DNA from: Molossus alvarezi | Lineage: Eukaryota > Chordata > Mammalia > Chiroptera > Molossidae | Assembly (NCBI GenBank): GCA_037176705.1 | Contig: CM073907.1 | Location: forward strand, 9,951,001-10,015,000 | Length of the DNA: 64,000 nucleotides | Reading direction: 5' to 3' | Part shown: piece after piece, positions 10,193 to 21,231 of the stretch | Position numbering within the stretch: position 1 is the stretch's first letter | Layout of the letters: each line of letters begins with the position of its first letter | Made by a program: the position numbers and the translations under genes | The notes under the pieces: generated by a model | What the model was told of the DNA's origin: nothing | The model's input: only the letters and a program-made list of their open reading frames with translations | The model's database searches: none

Positions 10193-11920
10193 TACTTGCG
10201 AGAATATTGTAGTGAAAAGGAAGGAATTCATGTCGCAATGGTGGCATTCGGCGATCGAGAAAATAAATGGTCTGTTATCCAGCTAAAATTATTCTGAAGA
10301 TATAAATGGTTTTATTCATTAGTTAAAATTTGATCCATGCTGTAAAAGAAGACATGGATGTTGTGCAAGTTTTTCGTCCCATCTTCATTTTATGAACAAA
10401 TTTTTGGAAATATTATCAATGTAGATCTAGCTCTATTTTTCAACTACACTGTCTTTTCTTTTCTTTTTCTTTTTCTTTTTTTTTATGTTAGAAGCTTGGT
10501 AGCCATGAAGTCAGGAAGTATAGATCTTAAAAGGTCTCCAGAGGTGATAGGTGTTGAATAAGCTGTTAAACAAGAGAACCGGAGTCCTTTGTCGTCATTC
10601 CGGGAGCCACATGGATGGATGTGAGTAGGGATCACTGCTGGTCTCAGATAAACAAGGCAAAGGCACAGATTGAGAGTAACAGTTGAGGCTGAGGTTTAGA
10701 AAAGGTGGTTTAAGGGCGAAAACGTCAACAAAAATATAGCGGAACTTGGGCATTTCTCTCTTGCTTTTCCTTATGTTCAAGTTCACATAAAGCAACCTGG
10801 GCACTGAATTGCTTCCCGGTCAAACTGGCATGTGTGTGGCATCTCTTCACCATCTCCCTTGCTGTGCAAGGCAGAAGGCATAACATTACCGCCTACAGGG
10901 TAATAGGATGCGAAAAAAATACCAGACTGTACACACTTAACATGGAAGTTTGTTATCCCTGGTTTAGGCTATTAGCTCCCTCAAAGGCAGGCCATGTGAC
11001 CGGTCCCTTTCCTGGTGAAGACTACCAGATGATAAGTGACAAAGAAGTCCTAGGTCGCTGCTGTTGAAATGCATTCCTCCTCAAGTATGAGCAGGAATCC
11101 ATCCTCAGACCTGTATCTACGGGACATGATCTCCTCCCCAGACACTGTGTACACCCAAGTGTGTGTGCTCTCCTGCGTGTCAATGAAGGATGACTGTCTA
11201 CTCATCACTGGGTGTTGGGAGGGAATCTCCCTTCCAATTCATTGCAACATACCCTTATACTGTCCTCCTCAATGAAATTCTTAGTTAGAAAATTCAATCT
11301 TCCAAAAAGAAAAAGTAACCAAAATGCATCTTAAACATTAGAGAGAAGCCACAGAAAACATTACTGATTGAGTAGAATATAGTTCACTTCCAGCTTAATC
11401 TTTGTTTACAACAGGGTCAGCCTCTAATACCTTTAAATTGAGGAACGTTAATCAGCAAGAAATGCTGTCTTTTGGAGGCTGGGGGAAAAATCCAAGTCAG
11501 TGCTTATGTTTCTATCCCTGAATGCTTTTAAAGGAATTCTGAACAGAAAGCAGTCAATACCTTTTTTTTTATTCCCTGAAGCATTTCCCTCAGTGTGTTC
11601 ACCTTCTGACCCGACTTTCTGCCCTTCTCTCTCGTGTACTCACGAGTCCACTGAGGTGTCTTCCCAAACCCAGCACAGCCGTCCACAGGAGCCTGAAATA
11701 CTGCTTAGCTGGAATAAACTGTTTAGCTTCTCAACGAAGCGAAATAAAGGTCAGCTTGAAATGACTGAATGTGTTCTATCGAGTTAGGCAAAAGGAATCA
11801 AATTCGGAGTCTTGCTAATGTTAAAATGAGAGTTATTTTTACTCTACTGTCATGATTTTGTTCATATGTCGCTGACTATAGCGCTCGCAGGCTCTGATAT
11901 AGCACAACACACACAGGCAT
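10193..11920. other. unique sequence, nothing recognised
   Basis: A pyrimidine-rich run lies at 10451-10483. Short open frames near 10834-11275 have no recognisable product. No repeat could be named with confidence. Confidence 0.45.
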
Positions 11921-11924
11921 GTGG

Positions 11925-12120
11925 GAGTCAGACCCAAGTGGGTTTATATTGACACCATGGTGTTGACACTAAGTGTCCCTGTGATCTCCAGCAAGCCACA
12001 TAACCTCTTTAAACTTTATTTCTCTTACCTACAAAATGAGGGTCACATACCCTCATGTGACCCTCATTTTCACGTGAAGATTAATCAGGATACTTAGTGT
12101 ATAACAACGAGCACGTTGCC
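11925..12120 (+). mobile_element. MIR SINE carrying a perfect hairpin
   Basis: Landmarks include GCAAGCCACATAACCTCTTT, CTTACCTACAAAATGAG and a GCACGTTGCCTGGGGCAG-like end, in MIR order on the plus strand. The segment after AAAATGAG is an inverted duplication (see the hairpin entry). Confidence 0.75.
12033..12070. repeat. perfect 16-bp inverted repeat, 6-nt loop
   Basis: AAAATGAGGGTCACAT (12033-12048) is followed by ACCCTC and then its exact reverse complement ATGTGACCCTCATTTT (12055-12070). Confidence 0.97.
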
Positions 12121-12344
12121 TGGGGCAGAGGACTATTATTCTGAGACCCTAGTGAGTATCTAGAAGAAGATAAGCAATAGCCCTTCTAGTCATTGATCCA
12201 TTCCCGATTGCATCCATTCATTCTGTTACACATCCATTCATATATTCACACATTCACCTGACAGCACGTTTTAGGGTGACTACTGTGTGCCAGGTCCTGT
12301 CTGGTACTGGCAACAAAAATAAACAGAAGAGTACTATGAATGGA

Positions 12345-12419
12345 ATTGTTCTCCTCCAAATTCATGTGTCCCGATGTTACTACATTCAGAGATATAAATG
12401 AGGTCATGAGGCTAGAGTG

Positions 12420-12459
<40 letters not shown>

Positions 12460-12700
12460 CCCTCTCCCTCTCCCTCTCCCTCTCCCTCTCCCTCTCTCCC
12501 TGTGTACACACTGAAGAAAGGGGGTATGAGAATCTGTCAAAAGGTGCCAGGTACAAGCCAAGAGAGCTCTGACCAGAAACTGAATCAGTCAGCACCTTGA
12601 CCTTGGGCTTTCTAGCCTCATGACCTATGAGAAATGCATTTTTACTGTTTGTCACCAAATCTGTGCTATTATGTCACGGCAGCCTGAGCAAACTATTGCA
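12345..12700 (+). mobile_element. ERVL-MaLR LTR with CT expansion
   Basis: Landmarks: AATTCATGTGTCCCGATG, GAGGTCATGAGGCTAGAG, then the CT tract, AAGCCAAGAGAGCTCTGACC, CAGCACCTTGACCTTGGGCT and GCAGCCTGAGCAAACTATTG. These follow the MLT1/MST order on the plus strand. The CT tract occupies the place of a natural short CT run in this LTR class. Confidence 0.78.
12421..12499. repeat. (CT)n / (CCCTCT)n microsatellite
   Basis: An uninterrupted CT run is followed by CCCTCT hexamer units, all inside the MaLR LTR. Confidence 0.97.
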
Positions 12701-12814
12701 AAGAGAATCTCGAATTTCCTACAAACTAAAAAAATGCTCAAAGAGTGTATACATTTGTTTCCATTTATGAGATGCTGCAGAAAGTTTGATTATCTAGAAG
12801 TTGAGCAAGTATTA

Positions 12815-13205
12815 GAATCACCATATGGCGAAGGACAAATACCATGGGATTTCACTTATATGTGGAATGTAAAAGACAAAATAAATGAACAGATAAAAAA
12901 GAAACAATCTCATGGACACACAGAACAGGTTGATAGTTGCTACATGGAATGGGGGTTGGGCAGACGGGTAAAAGGGTGAACGTGACTGAGAAATACAAAT
13001 TTCCAGTTATTAAAATAGTCACAGTATGCAAAGTACAGCATAGGGAATACAGTCAATAATATTGTGATAACCATGTATAGTTACCCAGCTGGGTACTAGC
13101 CTTACTGGAGGGATCATTTTGTAAGGTATAAAAATGTCTAATCGCTAGGCTGTACTTCTAAAACCAATACAACACTGTATGCCAACTGTAATAGAAAACT
13201 ACATT
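12815..13205 (+). mobile_element. L1 3' end fragment
   Basis: GGGATTTCACTTATATGTGG (12847 on), CAGTCAATAATATTGTGATAAC and TTGTAAGGTATAAAAATGTC (13120 on) are L1 3' UTR landmarks in order. Ends in an A-rich stretch near 13190-13225. Confidence 0.85.
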
Positions 13206-13224
13206 TAAAATAAGAAAAAAATCA

Positions 13225-13575
13225 ATCCCAGAAGGTTACCTACGGTATGATTCAATTTATATAACATTTTTGAAATGAGAAATGAGACAGAAAGAGTGGT
13301 TAGTGGTTATTGGGGGTACAAAGGGGTGTGAACCAGAGAGAAGTAAGTGGGTGTGGCTAAAAGAGAGAAATCTTAAAGGTCTTTGTGGTGATAGAATGTT
13401 CTGTATCTTCACTGTATCACTGTTAATATCCGAGTTGTGACATTGTTAAGAGAGTTTTGTAAGATGTTACCATCGGGGGAATCTGGTTGAATGGTATACA
13501 GGATCACTTTGTTTCACTTCCTACAACTCTATGTGAACTTATGATCAGCCCCAAACAAAATGTTTAGTTAAAAGA
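13225..13575 (+). mobile_element. L1 3' end fragment, older family
   Basis: GGTATGATTCAATTTATATA, GATAGAATGTTCTGTATCTT and GATGTTACCATCGGGGGAA are landmarks of older L1M 3' ends. Same strand as its neighbours. Confidence 0.75.
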
Positions 13576-13974
13576 TGTGAATGACATTAAAAACTCATTT
13601 TGTACTTGGAAGAGAAACGATGAATTGTGAAATGTACTCAAGTAATCACTAGGTATGCCAATTACCAATGACACAGTGTTTTAAACCTCCCGTTACTGTA
13701 AAAACATTAGACACAGCTTATTAATGAAATCAATAATAATTAATTCCTGTAGTGTTCATACACTCATAGCTTATATTTCCTGAGGAGTTTCAGTCTAATT
13801 TGACATTAATGGAGATGGGAAATTGTGGAATGATTCTGAATTTATTGAATAACGTATACCGATCCTACATACTAAGGATTCAGCACCCTGATAAATTCTA
13901 TAGGAATTGCATGTAAATTATCTGTATAATACCATATCAATGGATACACATCATTATTATACATTTGCCCAAAC
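13576..13974. other. AT-rich unique sequence
   Basis: No named repeat or gene. It separates two plus-strand L1 3' ends. Confidence 0.4.
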
Positions 13975-14215
13975 CCATAGAATGTACAGCACCAAGATGA
14001 AACCCTAAGGTAAACTATGAACTTTGAGTTAGTGTGATGTAAGTTCATTCTTGTAACAAAAATATATACCATCCTGGGGAATGATGTCGATAACAGGGAA
14101 TTGTACATATAGGGGCAGAGGATATATGTAAAATCTCTATTATCCCCTCAATATTGTTGTGAATCTAAAACTTCTCTAAAAACAAAGACTTTATTAAAAC
14201 AACAACAACAACAAA
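13975..14215 (+). mobile_element. L1 3' end fragment, older family
   Basis: Landmarks GTACAGCACCAAGATGAAAC, AACTATGAACTTTGAGTTA, GTTCATTCTTGTAACAAA and ATATGTAAAATCTCTATTA follow a known L1M 3' UTR. The tail is A-rich with (AAC)n at 14196-14215. Confidence 0.78.
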
Positions 14216-14284
14216 ACAGCATTTAACCAGCATTAAGAATCCAGAAATGAATTCTTGCTTTTGTAGCATTTTTTTCTGCAAAGA

Positions 14285-14496
14285 GGCTAGGACAGTGAAA
14301 TGGAGAAAGACAAGTTTTTGGGAAAAGATTCATGTCAGGACTATAGGAAGTTCACATGCAAAAGAAAGACTTCAGAATTGATCCTAGACATACATGTAAG
14401 AGTTAAAGCTATTAAAATCTTAGAAAGAAGTATTGGACTAAATCTCCGTGAATTAGGCCATGGTTTCCTAGAGACAACATCAAAAGGGTAAAAAGA
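14285..14496 (+). pseudogene. L1 ORF2 C-terminal relic
   Basis: A plus-strand frame from 14300 contains VKAIKILERSIGLNLRELG, which resembles the distal ORF2 region of mammalian L1 located between the reverse transcriptase and the C-terminal end. The frame is a short fragment without catalytic motifs and cannot be functional. It is interrupted by a Ves-A insertion. Confidence 0.6.
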
Positions 14497-14742
14497 GCCC
14501 TGGCTGGTTTGGCTCAGCGGTTAGAGCATCAGCCTGCGGACCACAGAGACCCGGGTTCGATTCCCGCTAAGGGCACGTGCCTCGGTTGCAGTTTGTCCCC
14601 GGCCCCGGTTGTAGTCATGTGGGTGGCAACCAGTCGATGTGTCCCTTTCACGTCAATGTTTCTCTTTCTCTCTCTTCCTCTCTCTCCCTCCCACTCTACC
14701 CGAACAAAAATGGATAAATGTCCAGGGGCGAGAATTTAAAAA
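14497..14742 (+). mobile_element. Ves-A SINE inside L1 sequence
   Basis: Full copy with A box TTGGCTCAGCGG, B box GGGTTCGATTCC, CT body and an A tail. TSD AAAAGGGTAAAAAGA at 14482-14496 and AAAAGGATAAAAAGA at 14743-14757 (14 of 15). Confidence 0.96.
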
Positions 14743-14757
14743 AAAAGGATAAAAAGA

Positions 14758-14905
14758 AATGAAACATATTGTGGGGAATGCGTTGTAAAGTGTATGATTG
14801 TCTAACCAAGATGCTGTACACCTGAAACCAATACAAAATAAAAGTGGAAGTAAACTGTAATTGCAAAAAATTTTTAAGAAGAAAATAAAGGAAAAAAAAA
14901 AAAAC
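14758..14905 (+). mobile_element. L1 3' end after Ves insertion
   Basis: GATGCTGTACACCTGAAACC and AATACAAAATAAAAGTGG are L1 3' UTR landmarks, with A-rich ends at 14886-14904. The ORF2 relic to the left is not directly contiguous in an L1 consensus, so a deletion or a second fragment is likely. Confidence 0.75.
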
Positions 14906-15043
14906 AAGATTGGTTTCCTTCAACAGTTTGATGAGAAAACTCCTCTGCTAAATATCCAAGTTCAACACTTACAGGTTCTTTTCGTGTAACTGTAGGACAC
15001 AATTTAGCGAGTCTTTCGGGCAATGTATAAAAAGGGCGTTTTC

Positions 15044-15282
15044 GCCCTGGCCGGTTTGGCTCAGCGTTTAGAGCGTCGGCCTGCGGTCCAGAGAGACCCG
15101 GGTTCGGTTCCCGCTAAGGGCACGTACCTCGGTTGCAGTTTGTCCCCAGCCCTGGTTGGGTGGTGCTGGTGGCAGCCACTTTATGTGTCCCTTTCACGTC
15201 GATGTTTCTCTCTCTCTGTCTCCCTCCCACTCTATGTGAACAAAAAATGGAAAAATGTCCTCGGGTGAGGATAAAAAAAAAA
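15044..15282 (+). mobile_element. Ves-A SINE
   Basis: Well-preserved head GCCCTGGCCGGTTTGGCTCA, B box GGGTTCGGTTCC, CT body 15207-15222, CCTCGGGTGAGGATAAAA end. CpGs are largely retained, suggesting a young copy. No clean TSD. Confidence 0.96.
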
Positions 15283-15523
15283 TTTATGATATGTTCCCCA
15301 TTTCCTTCTGATGCCTCACCAGCAACATCTCTACTGTTTGTATTTCTACCGACAATTTAGGCTTTTCCAAGATCACACAGAGGCTCCTCTATTGTGTCCT
15401 TATTTACTTCTGGGCCTTCAACAGCAGAGTCATTAATAGGCACTTCTATTAAGAGTTTGCTCAAGGTCAGGAGGTATTCTATGCTTCTGACATTGTTCGT
15501 GGGTATATAAAATGTTAGGCATA

Positions 15524-15797
15524 GCCCTGGCTGGTTTGGCTCAGCAGTTAGAGTGTCAGCACGCAGACCAGAAAGTCCCGGGCTTGGTTCCCACTAAGGG
15601 CACGTACCTTGGTTGCAGTTTGTCCCCGGCCCTGGTTGGGGTCGTGCAGGTGGCAACCAATGTGTCTCTCTCACATCGATGTTTCTTTCTCTCTCTTCCT
15701 CCCTCTCTCCTTCCCACTCTGAAGATAGATGCAAAAATGTCCTCGGGTGAGAAATGAATGAACGAATGAATGAATGAATGAATGAATGAATGAATGA
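15524..15797 (+). mobile_element. Ves-A SINE with (TGAA)n tail
   Basis: The SINE body ends near 15755 with CCTCGGGTGAGAAA, and the usual A tail is replaced by a TGAA array up to 15797. TSD ATAAAATGTTAGGCATA at 15507-15523 and ATAAAATGTTAGGTATA at 15798-15814 (16 of 17) places the whole array inside the insertion. Confidence 0.96.
15756..15797. repeat. (TGAA)n microsatellite as SINE tail
   Basis: About ten TGAA units directly after the Ves body and before the TSD. Confidence 0.95.
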
Positions 15798-15824
15798 ATA
15801 AAATGTTAGGTATAGATTTCTGCT

Positions 15825-16085
15825 CGGGAAAAATTTAAAGAAACATATAGCCACCCCCAAATTTGTACATGAATGCTTATAGTGGAATGACATAATTATA
15901 TAATAGCCCCAAACTGAAAATAATTCAAATAAATGCCCATCATCTTGTGAATAAGCAAAAAAATGGGACACTCTATAGAATTCAGCAGTAAAATAAAATG
16001 GAAAGCTGATACATCCACATTACATTCTCAGCCAAATATTTTCAAATAATGTGGTTACATCACCCGAAGCAAAGAAATTGCTATT
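15825..16085 (+). mobile_element. L1 ORF2-end fragment
   Basis: AATTTGTACATGAATGCTTA, CAAATAAATGCCCATCATCT and GAATTCAGCAGTAAAATAAA follow the L1 block that encodes the end of ORF2. Diverged and frameshifted. Confidence 0.7.
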
Positions 16086-16430
16086 TTGCTTATACCACTT
16101 ATCAAATTCGGTGTTACAATGCTGGAATTAGAGAACATGCTAGGCAACTATTTCTTTGTTTATTCTAATAAGTTATTAATGTTACAAATTGTTAGAATTT
16201 ATATGAATATTAAGAGAACTGGTCCAGGGTATATATCTTATAGTCACTTTCTGAAAGTAGAAATAATATCAAACACACTGTAGTTGATTAAATCTCAGAA
16301 ATCTGTTTTAAGATGCAGTTATTTTACGTGTGACTAAGGAGAAAAATGCTCCTTGTTAGTGTGTGACACAACCGCAGTTGCAGGGTGCCTTACAATGTGA
16401 AACAATACAAGCTAAATATTAATGAGACTT

Positions 16431-16646
16431 GCCCAGCCGGTGTGGCTCAGTGGTTGAGCGTCGACCCTGCACCAAGAGGTCCCCGGTTCGATTCCCAGTC
16501 AGGGCACATGCCCAGGTTGTGGGCCTGATCCCTAGTGGGGGGCATGTGGGAGGCATCTAATCGATGTTTCTATCTCTCTCTTCCTCTCCTTTCCTCTCTC
16601 TCTCTAAAATCAATAAAGAAAATTTTTTTTTAAGAATATTAAAAAA
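16431..16646 (+). mobile_element. Ves-B SINE with perfect TSD
   Basis: Head near 16431, B box CGGTTCGATTCC, CT body 16575-16606. TSD TAAATATTAATGAGACTT at 16413-16430 and 16647-16664 is 18 of 18, which suggests a recent insertion. Confidence 0.97.
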
Positions 16647-16859
16647 TAAATATTAATGAGACTTTCATTTATTTTACATTTGCACTAAATCTATTTTATT
16701 GCTAGTATTCCCGATGAACACCATTTGGGATTGGAGGTGATGGTTACTATTGTGTCAAATGAGGTAGAAGAGTGTTCCACTTGTAAAAAATAAAAAAAAA
16801 ACAAACCAGGTTTTATTTTAATATTTTTACAAAGGAGGGATCATCTTAATCCACATTTT

Positions 16860-17107
16860 TATTTTTATTTTTTAGCCTCACCTGAGGACATTTTTGCATT
16901 TATCTTCAGATAGAGCAGAAGGGAAGAAAGAGAGAGAGAGAGAAACATCGATGTGAGAGAGACACTTCAACTGGCTACCACCCACATGACCCCAACTGGG
17001 GCCTGGGACAAACTGCAACTGAGGTACGTGCCCTTAGTGGAATCTGAACGTGGGACTTTCTGGTCCACGGGCCGATGCTCTAGCTGCTGAGCCATACCGG
17101 CCAGGGC
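16860..17107 (-). mobile_element. Ves-A SINE, left of an adjacent pair
   Basis: Minus-strand head ends at 17107, GA tract 16928-16943, and the CCTCACCTGAGGACA complement of the Ves-A end at 16876-16890. Several substitutions in the B box region (17043-17055) make it older than its right-hand neighbour. Confidence 0.94.
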
Positions 17108-17117
17108 TACAGTTTCT

Positions 17118-17175
17118 TCTTTTTTTTTTTTAATCCTCATCTGACATTTTTCCATTGTTTGTTCAGAGAGAGTGG

Positions 17176-17213
<38 letters not shown>

Positions 17214-17376
17214 AACATCGATGTGAAAGGGACACATCGAGTGGCTGCCACCCGCACGACCCAACCAGGGCCGGGGACAAACTGCAACTGAAGTACGTGC
17301 CCTTAGCGGGAACCGATCCTGGGTCTCTCTGGACCACAGGCCAACGCTCTAACTGCTGAGCCAAACCGGCCAGGGC
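17118..17376 (-). mobile_element. Ves-A SINE, right of an adjacent pair
   Basis: Inserted immediately beside the head of the previous copy. TSD TACAGTTTCT at 17108-17117 and 17377-17386 is exact. GA tract 17166-17214. Confidence 0.96.
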
Positions 17377-17386
17377 TACAGTTTCT

Positions 17387-19790
17387 ATTTTAAAAAGTGT
17401 CCTCTTCATCCATCCATCAATCAAGTTAATACAATAAGAATAGGATTTTCAATATGTTACATAACTGATCCACTCAGTTGAATATATTCAATTGTTATTG
17501 GTGATGAAATTATTTAATTACTGTCAACTATGCTTCAAATATTACTACTAGGGAACCCTAGAACACTGGAAGTCCAATGTAATTTATTAATCAATTCCAT
17601 AGTATCACTCAGCTAAGCATAATTTTACCAATTAAAATAAATTAAATAACCAAACCTAGAAGGGTGTATTTGTATCATTAAAATTTTTGACCTTATATGG
17701 AGAATCACAATATTCATGGCCAGTTAACACAAAACTTTTAAAAAACAAAGCTTTTCATTGTAGAATGATTGGCTTTACATTAGTATTATATCTGATGCTC
17801 AATACTAAGTAGAATCTCTTCATCTATATGATAAAAATAACATAATCTTGGTTTTCCTTATAAGATTGTTTTAATGCTATAATGTAAATATATGTTAAAA
17901 TAATTTAGAATCACTAACGTTTTAGTCTCACAGAGTATTCATCAAACACTAAAAGTGCCAATTGCAATAAGAATCAGGGGGAGCTGAAATTAAAATTCAC
18001 CAAATTTACTCTAAAAGTTCAGCTTGCATACATCATTTAGTTCTTAGAATTATGTGGTGCAAACATATTCTCAGTAATAAATGAAATCAGGAGATGAACA
18101 CAGGGTCCCTGAATGAAAAACTGAAAAACCCATTCAAAACATATTAAAAAATGCTTTTATAAATTTCCACTTTTTCAAAATGGATTTAAGATGATCAGTT
18201 GGTGAGATCTGGTATCACAGTTGGTAAGAATTAAATGTTCTGTCCCCTTGACGAATGGCCCTGACTGGGAAGATGGCCCCAGGCACCCCCCGTGTGGGGC
18301 CTTCTTGGGGCAGAAGAGGCAGGACATGAGGGGACCTTCAGGTGAGGTCCCGTCCAGGTTCCTTCTACCAGGGTCTAGAGCAGCTTCAGAGCCAATGGAT
18401 TGAGTTTATCAGTTGAGATAGGATATATCTTTCCCCTATGTGATTCCCCAGAAAACAAAAACAAAAACATATCTGAAACATGACCAACACGTATACCAAA
18501 AATGCCTATTCAAAACCCAGTTCCAAGCTTCTCAGCAGGTGAACAGTATTTTTCCCAATATTATATAGCCTTCTAATGTATCCACCACCATGACTGTAAG
18601 ACACAAGAAAGGCCAAAGAAACATAAGCTTGTATCACAGTAAGTCCTGGACCCACGTTCTCTCCAGTTACTAGCCATTTACTCCAAAGACCAGAGCAAGA
18701 GAATAAAATGGAAGACAGCAGGATCCCTGGGGAGTAACAGATGGTATAACTCTAGGAGTGAAGTGCCCCTCCAGGGGGAATAGCATCCACGGGTCCCCCT
18801 TCTCCACATAAGACCTCGGAACAAATGGATCTTGGGGTGCCCCCTACATTGTCACGGGACGTAGCTGTCAGTTTGGAAAGATCATTTGCACTCCCGTGAC
18901 TTTATAACCTAAGATTCTTCCCTCTGCTTCTTTTGGCCCTGCTAGAATGGGGGCGGCGGGCAGATGATAAAAGCAAAGAGAGAAGTAGAAAGGATTAGAG
19001 GATTTCTTTTTTCTTGTGAGGTACCGGTTTCAGTTGACAAGCAAGAGAGTTGCCTATCACTGTGAAAGAATTTCTTGTTGCGTGGGTATTGGACTTTGGT
19101 TAAACAGGACAGGGGCCCAGATTTGCAGCCTCAGAGGCTGTTTGAAAGGCCCCACGATGCTTGGGGCATAGACACGTGTTTGGAGCCCAATTCTGGGAAA
19201 CAAACACTTCATGCACCCACCCCTGGGTCCTGATCGGAGGGCTGTCCTTGAAAAACAGTCTCCTTGAAATTCAAAGCAAAGACAGGAGAGAGAGTAGAAG
19301 GTGGGTTTTCTTGTTTTTGTTTAATTTTCTGTCTTTTGTTTTCCTTTTATTAATTTCCACTTATGCATTCTCAGGAAGAGTGGCTGTATTCACCCTGTCC
19401 TTGTGTGGGTTTTGTTAATATACAGAAAGGTAATACTCTGGATGATAGATTGTACTATGAATACCATTATGTATCTCCTTATACTCTGATAACTCTAAAT
19501 AAATGTGATTTGCGTGTGCTAATATAATTTTTTTTTTTTGGTAAATAAATGTTTTCTGCTATGGTTAGTGCTGTGGGTATCAAATCTAAAAAACTCACCC
19601 TGAAGATACTCTCCTTACATTTTACTACAGTCTTTTCATCCAAGGTAATATGTTAATAGTTTGCTTTTCAGTATAATTCACTTAAAACTTTAGTATTTTT
19701 CTTATCTGTTTGATTCCACTTAGCACCTTAGTTATATCACCAGTATTTTGAGACGTAATTCTCGTATTTGCAGATTTCCTTGAAGTGAGC
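17387..19790. other. long unique stretch, no gene seen
   Basis: AT-rich at 17400-18200, more GC-rich at 18240-18960. No repeat family, RNA gene or convincing open frame recognised. Confidence 0.45.
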
Positions 19791-19794
19791 TTCA

Positions 19795-20050
19795 TTTGCC
19801 CTGCCTCCAACACTTATTGAGTGAAAATCCTCTGCTGGGCACTGTACTGAATTCATACTATGCTGAGTATTTATTAAGATGTATAACCATCCTATGAAGA
19901 AAGAGCTATTTTAATTATTTCTAATTTATTTTTTAAAGAAAAAGAACTGGAGACCTGGAGAGTTTAAAGAACGTCTTTGGACATAAAACTACCAAGTGGG
20001 GAAGGCAGGGTTCAGATTCATACAGAATGACTTCAGAGCCCCCTACTCTG
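19795..20050 (-). mobile_element. MIR SINE
   Basis: On the plus strand TTGAGTGAAAATCCTCTGCTGGGCACTGTA-type order is followed by ATAACCATCCTATGAAG, AAAAGAACTGGAGACCTGG and CAGGGTTCAGATTCATACAG, which is the reverse complement order of MIR. Confidence 0.72.
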
Positions 20051-20653
20051 GACTGAATAGGGACGTATAAGTATCTACATAAGAGAAATCCCACCCATCA
20101 GTGATATTTGTATAGGAAGATTACTAAACCAAATGTGAACAGAAGAAGCTGATTACAACAGATTATCACCCTGGTGGTTTCTCAGATCAACCTTCCTTCC
20201 TGTTTACTAAGGTTAATTACAGGTGCTCCTTATGAGGTTCTCGAGCAAGCGTGAGAACGCCCACTCTTCCTGCATGGTCTAAGGGTTCATATAACATATC
20301 CTGAGAGCCCTGAAACGTACATGGGAACTGAAGTGCCAGGAAGCATAAAAAATAGCAGCAAGACTATATACTGAGCCAAGCTTGCAATGATGGGCTTTCA
20401 ACACAGGATCACCGAACAACTCTACTACATGGATGAGGTCTACCATAGCCCGAAGGATGGCCCTGCTGGCAGAAAGTCCTTAATGCTTTAGTCCCCGGTT
20501 GTCCCAGAGCCTCAGCGGCATGTGTGGAACTAAGATCCAAGCTGGTGCTACAGGACAACTTCCCTAGGACCACAGGGATTTCAGCCCTACTTGGTTTAAC
20601 CATCCCAAGTGTTGTTTTGCTGAGACATTACAGCTTGCATTTATTTTATTTTA

Positions 20654-20745
20654 CTTTTTTTAAATTAAATTTATTGGGGTGGCACTGGTTAATAAGACTA
20701 CATAGGTTTCAAGTATACATTCCCATGATACATGACCTGTATATT
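20654..20745 (-). mobile_element. L1 3' terminus, antisense
   Basis: AAATTTATTGGGGTGGCACT and AGGTTTCAAGTATACATTCC are the reverse complement of an L1 3' terminus. A T-rich run at 20640-20663 would be its poly(A) tail. Confidence 0.75.
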
Positions 20746-20865
20746 GCATGGATAAAGAAGATGTGGTACATATACACAGCGGACTGCTACTCAGCCATAA
20801 GAAAAGATGAAGTACTGCCATTTGCGACAACATGGGTGGGACCTTGAGAATGTCATACAGAAACA
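20746..20865 (+). mobile_element. L1 ORF2-end fragment, inverted relative to neighbour
   Basis: A plus-strand frame reads WIKKMWYIYTADCYSAIRKD, an L1 ORF2 C-terminal signature. It abuts the antisense L1 terminus at about 20745, giving opposite orientations. Confidence 0.75.
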
Positions 20866-20869
20866 TTTA

Positions 20870-21231
20870 ATACCCACACTGTAGGAAACTCTAGTTACAT
20901 TAATAGAGCTCTCTCAAGGGACTGCTCTTGTTTAGAGAGCAGCCCAAGTGTTTAAAACTAGTGTTTAACAATTTAATATTTGTTTTTGAGGTCAGGAGAC
21001 TATACCTTCGAGTTTTCCTCTTTGCCTTTCTGATCTTAAAACCGAGCTTACGACTATAACCCTGAATTTCCCTGCAAATTTAAAATATAATCTCCCCATT
21101 CTATTGACCCAGAGAGAAAGAGAGGGGGGAGGGGCTGAAAAGAATTGTAAAGAGAAACACTGAGCAAGCAACCAAACCCCAAATTCAAACAAACCAACAA
21201 GTGAACCAACAAACATACAGGGCTTGTTCTG
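20870..21231. other. unique sequence, nothing recognised
   Basis: Plain unique DNA between the inverted L1 and a short minisatellite. Confidence 0.4.

Noticed and set aside
14300..14491. Functional L1 ORF2
   Set aside because: Only a short distal fragment with no endonuclease or reverse transcriptase motifs, and broken by a SINE. No L1 in the window has coding capacity.
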